37,392 nucleotides of DNA. Origin: a virus. The stretch's first letter is position 1. Every line of letters begins with the position of its first letter. A program made the translations under genes and the position numbers. Below are positions 18,104 to 28,236 of the stretch, piece after piece. The notes under the pieces were generated by a model that saw only the letters and a program-made list of their open reading frames with translations, was not told the origin of the DNA and ran no database searches. Where the stretch lies: positions 1-37,392 of the IMG/VR virus record IMGVR_UViG_3300027996_000082; one strand, written 5' to 3'.

Positions 18104-18811
18104 TTAATTACTTCTTTCTGCTGCTGATTGCTCTCTTTGCATTTGATTAAAGTTGTCTATATCTCCTGCAAGTATCGCAGCAGTATCATCAAGAAGAAGT
18201 TCTATAATATCATCTTTGAATTCACACTCAACATCCACAGCAGATATTACACCTGTGTAAGGATTAACCACACCGGCAAACTCTACATATGTTGGTCTTT
18301 TATAGTAAGTTAACACAGGATTCACAATATTAAAATCAGAATTCCTATATATTCTCACTTTGTTATCCAAAAATGTACAAAAAGTTTCTGCCCAATCAAA
18401 GTCGGGTCTTTTTAATGAATCCCTAAGAATAATATTTACGTTTGCTTCCTCTGCCAGATATATACTCATTCGTCTAGGGTCTGGGCAGCACTCATCTTTT
18501 GCATTTGCATTTATTCTTTTAAATTCAAGATAGTCATCCTTTGGAAAATTATCTGATTCAAAATATGCATCTGTTTCAGTACCAGTAAGAGGAAGCTCTC
18601 TAAGAAGAACTTGCAAATCATCTATTCTTCTTTTTGAGAATTCATCACCCTCCTTGTAGGGGTTTCCACCATGCAGCTGCCTTCTTGGCCATTCAACCTG
18701 AGCCTTATTGAAGGCTTCAGATATCATCCAAGTCTCTATATTGTCATAGTCATTGCTTGACAATTTATTGAGTCTTTGTTTTACTTTTATTTGCAGGGTA
18801 GAATTGTCCAT
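18104..18811 (-). CDS. Head-tail adaptor/ring protein
   Basis: A 235-residue protein. I start it at ATG 18811 (MDNSTLQIKVKQRLNKL) rather than the in-frame TTG at 18832, because the ATG clears the upstream stop by eight bases. The N-terminal ~60 residues (QRLNKLSSNDYDNIETWMIS, then AQVEWPRRQLHG) form a helical pattern I recognise from crAss-like connector proteins. The centre is beta-rich (DNKVRIYRNSDFNIVNPVLT) and a helix ends the chain (ELLLDDTAAILAGDID). It resembles the strand-flanked helical plan of gp4/gp6-type adaptors. The unit lies directly downstream of the 340-residue gene. Confidence 0.75.
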   Translation of the reverse strand: MDNSTLQIKVKQRLNKLSSNDYDNIETWMISEAFNKAQVEWPRRQLHGGNPYKEGDEFSKRRIDDLQVLLRELPLTGTETDAYFESDNFPKDDYLEFKRINANAKDECCPDPRRMSIYLAEEANVNIILRDSLKRPDFDWAETFCTFLDNKVRIYRNSDFNIVNPVLTYYKRPTYVEFAGVVNPYTGVISAVDVECEFKDDIIELLLDDTAAILAGDIDNFNQMQREQSAAERSN

Positions 18812-18819
18812 TATAATAT

Positions 18820-19842
18820 TTATGAATTCCAATAAGGCTCAACCTTATCCATTAATGATTTTAAAGAATCTTCATGCTCTGGATTTTTAAAAAATTCTAC
18901 AACCTCACTTGGAACTTTCCCAAGCTTTAGTCCACTATCTAGTGTTTCAATCCAACCACTTGCTTTTGGTGTTATAAACCTATAAAACATTGCATCTTTT
19001 ACCAAAGCTCTTATTTTAAGATCTTTCATTGTAGACTTAGAAACATCTAAAAACATTTCAGCTGCACGTTTTTTATTTGCTTCAGAACCTTCTCCATTTA
19101 TAAATGCATCCATATTTTCATATATAATATCATTAGGAGTTGACTTTGTGTATTGCACACTATCAGAATCTGCAACTTTAGCAACGTACATTAGTTTATT
19201 TGAGTTCTTCTCATACATTTTTTCTAACTCAACCAAAGCTTTATTTCTGAGTTTTGTATACTCAGTTCTTGTAGAAATAGTTTCTTCAAGTAGATCTAAA
19301 TAAAACTTTTTTGGATTTGGATTAGTCTTTGCAGATTTTAATGATTTTGAAATCATTGAAAATCCTCCAGCTAAAATAGCTTCTAGTTTTATCTTATCAT
19401 AAGGGTCTTTTTGCGGATCTAGATAAACAGGATCATTTCCACATCTTAGGCTTATTCTTGACCAAAACTTATCATTGTCCGGCTTTAATAACTGAACCTT
19501 GTTCCAAAAATCTTTATCTTCCGGATCAATAATGTTTGCGGCTAATTCAGCTTCTAGTTCTGAAACAGTCTTTCTAATCATTTTTATTTTTATCTCTTTT
19601 TCACCTGGAGATAACCTTTTTATATCAGGGGCAAATTCATTTAATCCTGTTACGTATCTTTTGACACCGTTCATTTCTAAACATGCAATGTTTTCTTCAT
19701 GCCAAACACCCTCATGTAAGGACATGCCGTAATTTTCTAAGCCCATATTTTGTCTAGCAGGATCAAAGTATGGTCTAACTGCAATAGTGTGGGATTTTCC
19801 CTGCTGGTATTTTTCTACAATTGTATAATCGTCGTTGGTCAT
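18820..19842 (-). CDS. Conserved-type hypothetical structural protein (340 residues)
   Basis: A 340-residue mainly helical, charged protein with no signal peptide or membrane segment. The N-terminus has short strands (HTIAVRPYFDPARQN, VWHEENIACLEMNGV); the middle is helical (LELEKMYEKNSNKLMYV); the C-terminus contains FFKNPEHEDSLKSLMD. Its position after the capsid and before the adaptor protein suggests a head-completion or connector role, but I do not recognise the family. Confidence 0.6.
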   Translation of the reverse strand: MTNDDYTIVEKYQQGKSHTIAVRPYFDPARQNMGLENYGMSLHEGVWHEENIACLEMNGVKRYVTGLNEFAPDIKRLSPGEKEIKIKMIRKTVSELEAELAANIIDPEDKDFWNKVQLLKPDNDKFWSRISLRCGNDPVYLDPQKDPYDKIKLEAILAGGFSMISKSLKSAKTNPNPKKFYLDLLEETISTRTEYTKLRNKALVELEKMYEKNSNKLMYVAKVADSDSVQYTKSTPNDIIYENMDAFINGEGSEANKKRAAEMFLDVSKSTMKDLKIRALVKDAMFYRFITPKASGWIETLDSGLKLGKVPSEVVEFFKNPEHEDSLKSLMDKVEPYWNS

Positions 19843-19882
19843 TTTATTTTGGTTTTAAAAATTAATAATCATTTACTCAAAT

Positions 19883-19898
19883 ATGCATAATTATGCAT
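19883..19898. repeat. 16-bp perfect palindrome
   Basis: ATGCATAATTATGCAT is its own reverse complement. It lies in the 116-base gap between the 64- and 340-residue genes. It could be an operator for a dimeric regulator or fold as a short hairpin; AT-rich sequence raises the chance of coincidence. Confidence 0.4.
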
Positions 19899-19958
19899 CT
19901 TATTATTAATATTTCTAATGCCAGTTTTCACTGACAAAAGTTGTTTGAGTATTGAGTA

Positions 19959-20153
19959 TTAAGCTGTAACTATCATTACCGCACCAGTTGTAGTGTATAA
20001 ATCACCTACTCCTAATCCAGCAGCAACTGCTGCAGCATTATTTGCAAACTCACGCAAATCTTTACCTGAACCTGTAGAGGCAACTAACTTAGACGCATCT
20101 TGATTTGTAAATTCAGTTGTTTTGTTTGCTTTTTTTATAGTAACTCCTATCAT
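19959..20153 (-). CDS. Small capsid-adjacent protein (64 residues)
   Basis: A 64-residue protein with a basic N-terminal strand (MIGVTIKKANKTTEF) and the C-terminal pattern AAAVAAGLGVGDLYTTTGAV. The Ala/Gly helix followed by GDLY and a final strand is a short motif often seen in small phage structural proteins near the capsid gene. It lies just after the capsid gene and its terminator, so it is probably expressed by read-through. A head-decoration or minor capsid role is a guess from position. Confidence 0.6.
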   Translation of the reverse strand: MIGVTIKKANKTTEFTNQDASKLVASTGSGKDLREFANNAAAVAAGLGVGDLYTTTGAVMIVTA

Positions 20154-20169
20154 GATAAATTATTTTAAA

Positions 20170-20199
20170 AGTTAAAAGGGGAGAACTAAATCCCCCCTT
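20170..20199 (-). terminator. Terminator after the major capsid gene
   Basis: On the minus strand AAGGGG (199-194) pairs with CCCCTT (81-76) across a 12-base loop, followed by TTAACTTTTAAAAT. It lies about 20 bases past the capsid stop. The T-run is interrupted, so partial read-through into the next gene is likely. Confidence 0.7.
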
Positions 20200-20220
20200 A
20201 TAATTATTAACTAAAACATA

Positions 20221-21840
20221 TTAGAATGAACCTCCCGTAACTGGGTTTCTCATTACAATCTTCAACACTTTGGTCGGATCTTTTACCCAAATAGCAGGCA
20301 TCGTCTGACTCATATAAACTCTGTAGCCATTGAACTGTCCAGTAGAAGCAAATCCTTGACTTCGTCCCATATAATCCATTGTACCGTTTTGATAAAACCA
20401 TTTAAGTTGGTTATCCCAATTTAACTTCAACAAGTGAATGTTGTCATTACCATTATCAGTTACATCAAAAATGACAAAGCTGAATGAGCTTAAAGGTCTT
20501 CCATCAATTAATGGATTCTCAATATCATTAGTATGTAAGTTATCAAATGCTGGGTTAAGTACAAACTTAACGTTAGCAAGGAAAGGAATTGTAAAGCTTG
20601 TATAAGCAAATCCAAAGTCAAGATCCATTCCTTGTCCAGTTACTGCACCAATCTCAGACGCATTTTGAACCAATCCTGAGCCATATACTTCATCAGCAAT
20701 AGCTTTGTTGATTAACTGCATTCCACCAATACCTGTCTGCACGATAAGCATTCGTTGTGGGTCTGGACCTTTAAATTCAACTTTACCTTGATAAAAGTTG
20801 TAAAGTTCAGACTTAAACATATCAAGTGTAAAGCTAGACTTGTTGTATACTCGCTTGAATGAGTTATCCAACTGAGACCAAAGACCAACAGAAAGTCTGA
20901 TGTCATCTGGACCATCTTGTCTCACTCTACCACCTTTACCCCACATTAGATAGGTCTCAATATCTGTAGCAATCTTAGATAAGTGAGCTGCTTCCATGTT
21001 AGTAAGGAAAGTACGTGTAAGTGATCCACTTTCAAATGCATCTCTAGCACCTGATTTACCCATACTTGCTACTAGCTCTTCAATTGAAGAAACAGATGGG
21101 TTATTTGGATCTTGGTTGAAATTTCTCCAGATCTCAGTTACAGGAACTGTACCATCAGCATTCATTCCTCCCTTAAGCATCAAATCTGCTCTAGAAGAAA
21201 TTGAATAGTGTACGTGAGCTTCTGCTCCCCCTACAAAATTGTAGAATTCACGGAATCCAGAACCTGTTTCCATATCAGAAAATCTTTCACCATATTCACC
21301 TCGTGCAGAACCTTTTCTAAAATACTTAGTACCAGGTACACAGTATAGAGTTGGATCTAACGTAGCTGCATTGTTGTTGTTCACTAACTGAACAGTGTAG
21401 ATAAAACCATCACCAGCTGGGATAATATCATCTGCGGTAATGTAAAGCTCAAGGCCATTGTACTTGTCATATGTAATAATATCACCATGTCCAAACGCTC
21501 TTTTAGAAAGCTTAATTTGGAATGTTGTACCATCTGCACCTACTGGTGAACCACCTGTAAGATCTGCTACAATGAAAGGTAAATCTTGAGCAATAGGAGT
21601 TTGCCATTTATACTCACCACGAGCATTGTCCACCATAATTGTATTCTTTCCACCAAAAGAAGCCATTTGATAAAGGGGCATTTCCACTTTTTGTGTCATT
21701 GCCCACAAATCAACCGGCCCCATATCCATAGGCTCAGAAGAACCGAGCATTTGGGTAAGGTGATAAGAATCAACATGAGAACTAGCTTTGTACTGAGTAT
21801 CTCTTAAGAAAATCCCATTATTTAAAACTGGAGTTGCCAT
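20221..21840 (-). CDS. Major capsid protein
   Basis: A 539-residue protein lying directly downstream of the scaffold in the standard order terminase-portal-scaffold-capsid. Its composition is that of a HK97-fold shell protein: an N-terminal arm, mixed strands and helices, and no Cys-rich or membrane regions. Notable segments are an N-terminal MATPVLNNGIFLRDTQYKAS, a central helix region (GKSGARDAFESGSLTRTFLT, then HLSKIATDIETYLMWG) and a C-terminal strand cluster (VKDPTKVLKIVMRNPVTG). The length fits crAss-like capsid proteins. A terminator follows, as expected for the most heavily expressed gene. Confidence 0.85.
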   Translation of the reverse strand: MATPVLNNGIFLRDTQYKASSHVDSYHLTQMLGSSEPMDMGPVDLWAMTQKVEMPLYQMASFGGKNTIMVDNARGEYKWQTPIAQDLPFIVADLTGGSPVGADGTTFQIKLSKRAFGHGDIITYDKYNGLELYITADDIIPAGDGFIYTVQLVNNNNAATLDPTLYCVPGTKYFRKGSARGEYGERFSDMETGSGFREFYNFVGGAEAHVHYSISSRADLMLKGGMNADGTVPVTEIWRNFNQDPNNPSVSSIEELVASMGKSGARDAFESGSLTRTFLTNMEAAHLSKIATDIETYLMWGKGGRVRQDGPDDIRLSVGLWSQLDNSFKRVYNKSSFTLDMFKSELYNFYQGKVEFKGPDPQRMLIVQTGIGGMQLINKAIADEVYGSGLVQNASEIGAVTGQGMDLDFGFAYTSFTIPFLANVKFVLNPAFDNLHTNDIENPLIDGRPLSSFSFVIFDVTDNGNDNIHLLKLNWDNQLKWFYQNGTMDYMGRSQGFASTGQFNGYRVYMSQTMPAIWVKDPTKVLKIVMRNPVTGGSF

Positions 21841-21876
21841 AATTGTTTATTTGTTTGTTATTTATTTATTTATTAA

Positions 21877-23151
21877 TTAAAGTCCTTCAAAAATATTTTT
21901 AGGTCTAGCTATCTTGCGTCTATTGTTGGTTTTAGTTTTTTCAGCTTCCTGAACACCAAGTGAGCTACCACCGCTATTTGCTTGTTCTGTCTTAAGTTTT
22001 CTTACAGTTTTTTCAATACTTTTCTGAGCGCCTTTTTCCATTATCTTAGCTTTATAGCCTTTTTCATCTGCCATAAGCCAAAGAACCTCAGATATCAAAT
22101 TATAATTAGGTTCTACAAACTGATACTTTTCCAAAAGGTGACCTAATAGGTTTGTATTCTTTCCACTGACAGAAGGGTAGGCTGGCTGAACTAGCCCATT
22201 ATAGATCATAGATTGTGTCTTTTTATCAAGCTTAAGATCCTTGATTTTGCCTTCTTTTAGTGTCTCATACACATTATGCATGTATTGTTTAGACGCTTGT
22301 TCTTGTTGCTGCTGCCTCATTTGTTGTTCTTCTAGCTTTCTAGCAACAACCGTTTCCTGCATTTTATCAAGCTTAGGTTTAAACTTCATAGCTTGCTGTT
22401 CTAGTTTCCCTAAATCTTTCCAGATTTCAATTTCATCTGCAATTTCTTCTTGTGTACCATAGCCTGTAGCTTGAAGATAATCATAAATGATCTTTTCTTG
22501 ATCCTTAGAATTTTCAGGATTTAATTCTCTAGACTCTTCAACATAAGCTAATGTTTTAAATAAACCTTTAAGGTCTGTACCACCATCTGCAACATATTGC
22601 GCTGCAACTTTCAATTCAGTTGGCAAAGCTTCAAAGAACTGCTTAGGGGTTTCTCTTCTTACTTGGCTTGCTCTTTCTTCAAGATTAGCCTCAATAAGTT
22701 CTTCCCAGTCCTTTGAACTGTAATCATCTAGCGACTTGTCATCATCAAATGGTACAATCTTGTCCTCTTTGATAAGCTTTTGAAATACACCGCTAATACC
22801 TTCTATCTTTTTTCTGCCTCTGGTTTCTTTTTTCTGTACTAAGCCTTCTTCTTCTTCTTCTGCTTCGTCCAGAGAATCAAATACTTTTTGAGCTTCACTC
22901 TCAATTTCAGTATTTGTAACTTCTTTTTTAGTTTCTTCTGTAATTTCTTCTACAGTTTCTTCTACAGTTTCTGTTTCATTTACAGCCGCATCTTTGGTTT
23001 TATTTTCTGCAAAAGACATGTCAACATCTTCTTCCGGAGCCTTAAATACAGACTTTGTATTTGTTTCAGGTAACATAACACTATTTGCTTCTGCACCAAA
23101 AAGTGCATCAATGTCTATGTTGACCTGTTCTACTGTTGTTTCATTACTCAT
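21877..23151 (-). CDS. Capsid scaffold-type protein
   Basis: A 424-residue, highly charged protein between portal and capsid. The N-terminal ~110 residues are acidic (Glu/Asp-rich, including a run of Glu), followed by KKETRGRKKIEG, an AT-hook-like basic patch. The middle is helical and contains a Gln-rich coiled coil near residues 275-295 (EEQQMRQQQQEQASK). The C-terminus is basic (KTNNRRKIARPKNIFEGL), as in scaffolds whose tail binds the shell. No protease motif is visible. The function is inferred from composition and position. Confidence 0.75.
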   Translation of the reverse strand: MSNETTVEQVNIDIDALFGAEANSVMLPETNTKSVFKAPEEDVDMSFAENKTKDAAVNETETVEETVEEITEETKKEVTNTEIESEAQKVFDSLDEAEEEEEGLVQKKETRGRKKIEGISGVFQKLIKEDKIVPFDDDKSLDDYSSKDWEELIEANLEERASQVRRETPKQFFEALPTELKVAAQYVADGGTDLKGLFKTLAYVEESRELNPENSKDQEKIIYDYLQATGYGTQEEIADEIEIWKDLGKLEQQAMKFKPKLDKMQETVVARKLEEQQMRQQQQEQASKQYMHNVYETLKEGKIKDLKLDKKTQSMIYNGLVQPAYPSVSGKNTNLLGHLLEKYQFVEPNYNLISEVLWLMADEKGYKAKIMEKGAQKSIEKTVRKLKTEQANSGGSSLGVQEAEKTKTNNRRKIARPKNIFEGL

Positions 23152-23182
23152 AATACGTTGGTTTTGTTGTTTGTTGTTCTTC

Positions 23183-23200
23183 TATATACAATATAAAACT
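23183..23200 (-). promoter_or_regulatory. Possible promoter before the scaffold-capsid unit
   Basis: The minus strand reads TTTTATATTGTATATAGA about 35-50 bases before the scaffold ATG. TTGTATATA matches the core of the recurring late motif, but the following bases do not. It lies in a 120-base gap, one of the longer ones in this half, where a promoter for the capsid unit is expected. Confidence 0.4.
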
Positions 23201-23271
23201 TTCTTAGTTAATAAACTTAAAATATTTTACTATGAAAAAACTTTTTGAGCAGTATATAGCTAACGATAATT

Positions 23272-26052
23272 TTATTCTTTATCAGAATTTTTATTATTCT
23301 TTTTCTTAGATTTATTTTTTGCTTCTATATCATATTTATTTTTATTCTCCCTGGCTATTTCAAGATTTTTATTTGCAATTTCTTTTTGAGTATTTAACTT
23401 CTCTCTTTCTATTTGCATCTTTTCTCTTGATTCAGAACCTTTTATAGCCGCTTGTTCACGCTTAAAGTCCATCTGCTCCCTGTACTGAGAATCACTTTTT
23501 ATTTCTTTTAATGCATCCATATAGTCACTTTCCATGTTTTGGTTAACATCTTGCCCTGAACCAAAACCGGCAGCTCTTATCTCAGCAACAGTAATATCTT
23601 TTTGTCTTTCTTTATTGTTTTCTTCAGATTCAAACTGCAACTTCATTTGTTCTTCTTGTTGCTTCGCTTGAATTTGTTGCTGTTGCATTTCTTGTTGTTG
23701 CTGCATTTCTTGTTGCCTTAACTGCTGAGTTTTTTGTTCAGCATCCTTAAGAATATCCGAAACTTCAGCAATAGACTCTGCTTTAATGATATTTCCAAGA
23801 TCGTATATACTAGCGCCTGTTGTATTGTTAGTAAGTGCCATTTGCTTTAACTGATCCAAAATGGCTCTATGATTTGTTTTAGTTGTAGCAAAAATATTAA
23901 AATCTCTAAGAAGTAAATCTGTACCATTAATTGTAAAGTTTACTTTTTCAGCTTCAGATGACATGTAGTTTAATCTAATGCTAGGATTTGTACTGTAATA
24001 AAACTGAGCTAGATCCGTTCTCATTTGATGAACTCTAGGCATTAAGTTGTCAGAATGCTGTATAAAATACATTTCGGTTTGAGCATATGACTGATTCAAG
24101 GCTTGAGTAACACCTGTTGCAGTCTCTTGACCTATAGGTGCGCCTAATCTTTCAGGATTAACGCCTATAGCTTCAAAACACTGGGACTTAAAATAATTAG
24201 CTAATTGGATCCTACTCATCAATCTTCCAGTTTGCTCCATGTTTAAGGTCTGATAATGCTGGAAGTTTGTAGCATTCTCTGTGTTAGTAATAGAAGTATC
24301 TAACGGAAGCATGCTAAAATCTTTCATTGCTGTATATGCTTTTGCATAGTTGTTCTTGCCCCAATCCTCACCCATTGAGTGACGTGGTAATGCGTTTTGA
24401 TCAAACATAATAACAGTACCTAGTTCGTCTATAAGTATATCCGCAATTTGATTATTAACCATATTGTATCCAACCTGAAATGGCTTCATTAGGTCAACAA
24501 GAGATGTTGATTTTGTGTTTCTGTCTGAAAAAACTCTCCCTTCAATAGGAAGCTTGCACCCGTACAATGAATGGTCACCTTTAAACTGAAAAGGTATTCT
24601 GCCAGGTTTACTTCTATTTATACCTAAATAAATTGGATTTATATTGTCGCCCATATTAGATCTCCAATATGCTGGTAAATTAGGGCCAATCTTAACACCT
24701 CCACAAACTTCATTAATCCAAATCCAATCAATGTGTTCTCCTTCTAATAGATTTTCTTTTGATTTTCTTTTAAATATGCTTGTATCATAAATTGGCTTTT
24801 CTGTCAACTTATAGGTTTCATCAACAATTTCTTGTATTATCTCGCCCTCCTTTGTAATTCTTATTAGGTGGCCAACTTTTCTTTGAGTCTTCCAATATGT
24901 AGTTGTAATTCTTAACAACTCCCCTTCTCCCCAAATATTTACATCATCGCTCTCATTTAAAATTGAACTAACAATATCTCCACCTCTTGCAGGATCATCT
25001 GACCAATTACTTACAAATTGTCTATATGCAAGTCCTGGTGAGTTAGTATTCCACTCATGAGAACGCGAAGGATCATAATAAGCACCATCATTCTGATAGC
25101 CTGTCATCTGATATAAGGCGGATCTTGCAGGATATATGCTTTGAAGAGAATGAAGCTGTTTCTCATCCATCAAATAACCATACTTATCAATAACATCTGC
25201 TACTGTCATAAGATCAAGCTTTCCTGCAAAATTTGAATCTGAAATATAACGGGCATCAGGAGACTTTTGATAAAACGTTAAAACCGGATTCCACAACTCA
25301 ACCTCGTAATCATCTTCCATCATCTTAAAATGCCAAAATTCTCTATCACAGGTAAGCATATCTCTAAATGCTCTTTCTTCAAGCTCTTCCATTTTGAATC
25401 TTTCGTCATCAACATTAAGTTGGTGAGATGCCCATTCTTCTACCAGGCTTCTGTAATCTTTACTAAAAAATTCTTCAATCTCTGGTAAAGTTTTAAGATT
25501 CTCAGGATTCATTTGCTGTTGAAACTCTTCAGATTCGGGATCAGCTCCCATTTCAAGCATTTTAGCTAACTGTCTTGATGAAGCATCTGCCAATAAGTTT
25601 TCTTCAACCATTGCTCTTTTTTGCTCAAGCATTTCATTATAGGATGTGTCATCAACTGCCCTAAACTGAACTTTAGAAAACCTTTTAGAGAATTCACCAC
25701 AAAGAACGTTAATTACATTTGGTATAATTGGATAAAACTTCAACTCTAATGCTGAGTTATCCTCTTTTGTGAGAATATCCATGAGCTGAGCATTTTCATT
25801 ATCATCCTCAACTATGTAATCTTTTTTATCAATTATACCTTTAGCAAGTTTGTAATTTTTTAAAAGCTTCCTAGCATTCTGTCTTAAAAATTCAATACCT
25901 TGTAGCTCAAGCCAATCCATGTTCCAAGCAAACCAGTCATTGTCTTTCTTTTTTTGAGATAAAAACTGTATAGGCTGCGTAAGACTTGATGATGTAGGAT
26001 ACCCTTCACCTTTCGCTCCTTTTTTAAGTTGTAATGCGTTATATACCTTCAT
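23272..26052 (-). CDS. Portal protein
   Basis: A 926-residue protein directly abutting the terminase stop (TAGATG). It has the pattern of a crAss-like portal: N-terminal helices, then ALELKFYPIIPNVINVLCGE (about 100-120), a long helical and beta wing region, GAPIGQETATGVTQALNQSY (about 640) in the clip/stem area, and a C-terminal ~180 residues with a Gln-rich coiled coil and a final Lys/Asn-rich tail. The dodecameric ring sits at the capsid vertex, docks the terminase and conducts DNA. Length is large for tailed phages generally but usual for this group. Confidence 0.85.
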   Translation of the reverse strand: MKVYNALQLKKGAKGEGYPTSSSLTQPIQFLSQKKKDNDWFAWNMDWLELQGIEFLRQNARKLLKNYKLAKGIIDKKDYIVEDDNENAQLMDILTKEDNSALELKFYPIIPNVINVLCGEFSKRFSKVQFRAVDDTSYNEMLEQKRAMVEENLLADASSRQLAKMLEMGADPESEEFQQQMNPENLKTLPEIEEFFSKDYRSLVEEWASHQLNVDDERFKMEELEERAFRDMLTCDREFWHFKMMEDDYEVELWNPVLTFYQKSPDARYISDSNFAGKLDLMTVADVIDKYGYLMDEKQLHSLQSIYPARSALYQMTGYQNDGAYYDPSRSHEWNTNSPGLAYRQFVSNWSDDPARGGDIVSSILNESDDVNIWGEGELLRITTTYWKTQRKVGHLIRITKEGEIIQEIVDETYKLTEKPIYDTSIFKRKSKENLLEGEHIDWIWINEVCGGVKIGPNLPAYWRSNMGDNINPIYLGINRSKPGRIPFQFKGDHSLYGCKLPIEGRVFSDRNTKSTSLVDLMKPFQVGYNMVNNQIADILIDELGTVIMFDQNALPRHSMGEDWGKNNYAKAYTAMKDFSMLPLDTSITNTENATNFQHYQTLNMEQTGRLMSRIQLANYFKSQCFEAIGVNPERLGAPIGQETATGVTQALNQSYAQTEMYFIQHSDNLMPRVHQMRTDLAQFYYSTNPSIRLNYMSSEAEKVNFTINGTDLLLRDFNIFATTKTNHRAILDQLKQMALTNNTTGASIYDLGNIIKAESIAEVSDILKDAEQKTQQLRQQEMQQQQEMQQQQIQAKQQEEQMKLQFESEENNKERQKDITVAEIRAAGFGSGQDVNQNMESDYMDALKEIKSDSQYREQMDFKREQAAIKGSESREKMQIEREKLNTQKEIANKNLEIARENKNKYDIEAKNKSKKKNNKNSDKE

Positions 26053-28236
26053 CTATCTAAAATTCTTATATGGTGATTTTTTAACTTTTTTTGAATGAGT
26101 CCTATTACTCCCAATATTTTTAAAAGGGGTATACTTTAATTTATACAAATTTTGTGACTTTTGCAAGGAGTCCAATTCATCAGATTCTCTTCTTTTAGCA
26201 TACCCTCTATTTGATTGCTGTATTTTTGCAAAAGCAACCATTGCTGAAAAAGAAACTAATCTATCCACATTTAAACCTGGATAATATGCAAGCATTTCTT
26301 TTAATAACATTGGATCTGGTATTCTTTCTACCCCTAAAGTTTTTCTTATAACGTTACCATCATCATCTATTTCTTCCTCTATCTCTTCTCTTAAAAATTC
26401 TATTGCGTATGAAATAAGATGGCTCTTAAATAACGTTCCTGTATTTTTCCAGCCATAATCAGAGTATACTGATTTATTTGCGCCAAGTTCTTTCAAAAAC
26501 AAAATTTGATTTTTAGGAACTAAATATTTTTGTTTTTTTCTAGAAATCATGTACTGTATAAAAAGAGAAATGTTATTTTCTACAACAGTCCATGCATTAT
26601 ACCATTCAATTATTAACTCTAATTGTTCATGAGTTTGCCTTATGTTATCATAACGACCACACCAAGATGCAACAATCTTATCTTTCTCTATAATGTTTTC
26701 AGATCCACCTAATACTTCTCTTCTTATTTCAACAGCGTTTTTATAAACAATAATACTACACAAAGAATCTGATGTTGTTGTCTTCCCTTCTGATACAGGA
26801 TCAATTGAAGCATAATAAAGCCCCCACTCTGGATTCTTAACAGGTCTTTCCCAAACAACTAAGCACCCTTCTTTATTTTTAGTTTTTCTTCCAACCGGAA
26901 ATTCAGATATTGGAAGCTTTCTAGATATTAGTGCTTGTATGCCATCAATATTTCTTTCTAATTCAATATGCTCATACGCATATTCTTTATCATCAATTCT
27001 TTTTAGTTGTTGCTTTATAACACTTTGTGGAAATATTGATATTTTTCTATGATCAAAGGCTTCAGCAATATTTGTTGGCTTTTGGGATATTCTCAACTGA
27101 TATTGCTCAGGTTTTAGTTCATTCTTCCAAATCTTTCTTTCATCATTTATAGCTTTAAGAGACTCTTCTATAAGGGAATTGCCATAGTCATCAATATATG
27201 GCGGCATTGACCATTGTTCTGGTATAAACAGACCGGCTAAAGCTGTGCTTCCTTCTTGATCCATAAGATTTGTCTCAACAGCATAAATATCATTTGCTGT
27301 AGGATTTAGAATCATTTCTTTTAGTGGTTCACACTGATCTAAATCACCAACAGACCCTGCAGCTATAAACATCCCTGTAGTCATCATACCAGAAGACATT
27401 GCAGGACGCAAGTATTCATACGTATCCATCATTTTAGGTGCAATTCCAGCTTCTTCATGAAAGAAGTAAGTTGTTGGTCCACCAACACCTGTTGTTGCAT
27501 TCTTTTCAAATGATGCACCTTGTATCTTAGACTTTAATCCTTTACTTGTTTTTCTGTTACCAATTCTTACCTCAATCTGCTGTTGCCATAGTAAAACTTT
27601 TTCTGGATTACTCGGTCTATACCAGGCCGTATGCTCATTAAGAAAATCTTTGTATTCCTGTAAAAACTTCCAAGATCCTTTATCATTAATGTAATCTTTA
27701 AGGCTTGCTCCAATTTTACAAACACTACCCTCTTCAAACCAATACTGATTTGTAATCTTTGCCATATGAAAATATGAACTTGCAATCTGACGCTTTTTAA
27801 GAATGGCTGCATGCATATGATGCATCTCAGCTAAAAGCTCATATAGTGCCATATGATATTGAGCATCTCTAACTTTAGCAAAACCATATTTCTTTTCTTC
27901 TTTATCATATATTGGAAGAAAGTTCAACCACATATAGTAATCTCTAGTTACATACCAGGTTAAATTATTATGCTTGTATATTACACCATTCCTGCACTTA
28001 TCCTTTTCACTATCCCAATATTTAATAAAGTCTTTAGATCTATGAGGAGCATTGCAATAAAATCCTTGATCATTAAACGCTCTTGCCTCTTTATTAAACA
28101 AATAAGCTGTTTCATCAAAATTATATAAGCCGGGCTCCTTAAATAGGGGTAAAATAAAATTAACAAATTCTTCATCACTTTTAAATGTGGTTATTTGCCA
28201 ATTGCCGTTATCATATGTTGGTATTTTTTTAGTCAT
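26053..28236 (-). CDS. terL: Terminase large subunit
   Basis: A 727-residue packaging motor. I start it at ATG 28236 (MTKKIPTYDNG) rather than the TTG two codons earlier; the ATG overlaps the co-chaperonin stop in ATGACTAA. The ATPase half shows a Walker-A-like KKRQIASSY near residue 147, a Walker-B-like TYFFHEEAG near 257 and a coupling-type AAGSVGD near 290. The nuclease half shows SIDPVSEGK near 475, VENN near 552 and DRLVSFSAM near 662, supplying the acidic metal ligands. The nucleotide-binding loop lacks the usual GKS/T and has an upstream Lys-Lys-Arg instead, a variant discussed separately. Confidence 0.9.
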   Translation of the reverse strand: MTKKIPTYDNGNWQITTFKSDEEFVNFILPLFKEPGLYNFDETAYLFNKEARAFNDQGFYCNAPHRSKDFIKYWDSEKDKCRNGVIYKHNNLTWYVTRDYYMWLNFLPIYDKEEKKYGFAKVRDAQYHMALYELLAEMHHMHAAILKKRQIASSYFHMAKITNQYWFEEGSVCKIGASLKDYINDKGSWKFLQEYKDFLNEHTAWYRPSNPEKVLLWQQQIEVRIGNRKTSKGLKSKIQGASFEKNATTGVGGPTTYFFHEEAGIAPKMMDTYEYLRPAMSSGMMTTGMFIAAGSVGDLDQCEPLKEMILNPTANDIYAVETNLMDQEGSTALAGLFIPEQWSMPPYIDDYGNSLIEESLKAINDERKIWKNELKPEQYQLRISQKPTNIAEAFDHRKISIFPQSVIKQQLKRIDDKEYAYEHIELERNIDGIQALISRKLPISEFPVGRKTKNKEGCLVVWERPVKNPEWGLYYASIDPVSEGKTTTSDSLCSIIVYKNAVEIRREVLGGSENIIEKDKIVASWCGRYDNIRQTHEQLELIIEWYNAWTVVENNISLFIQYMISRKKQKYLVPKNQILFLKELGANKSVYSDYGWKNTGTLFKSHLISYAIEFLREEIEEEIDDDGNVIRKTLGVERIPDPMLLKEMLAYYPGLNVDRLVSFSAMVAFAKIQQSNRGYAKRRESDELDSLQKSQNLYKLKYTPFKNIGSNRTHSKKVKKSPYKNFR

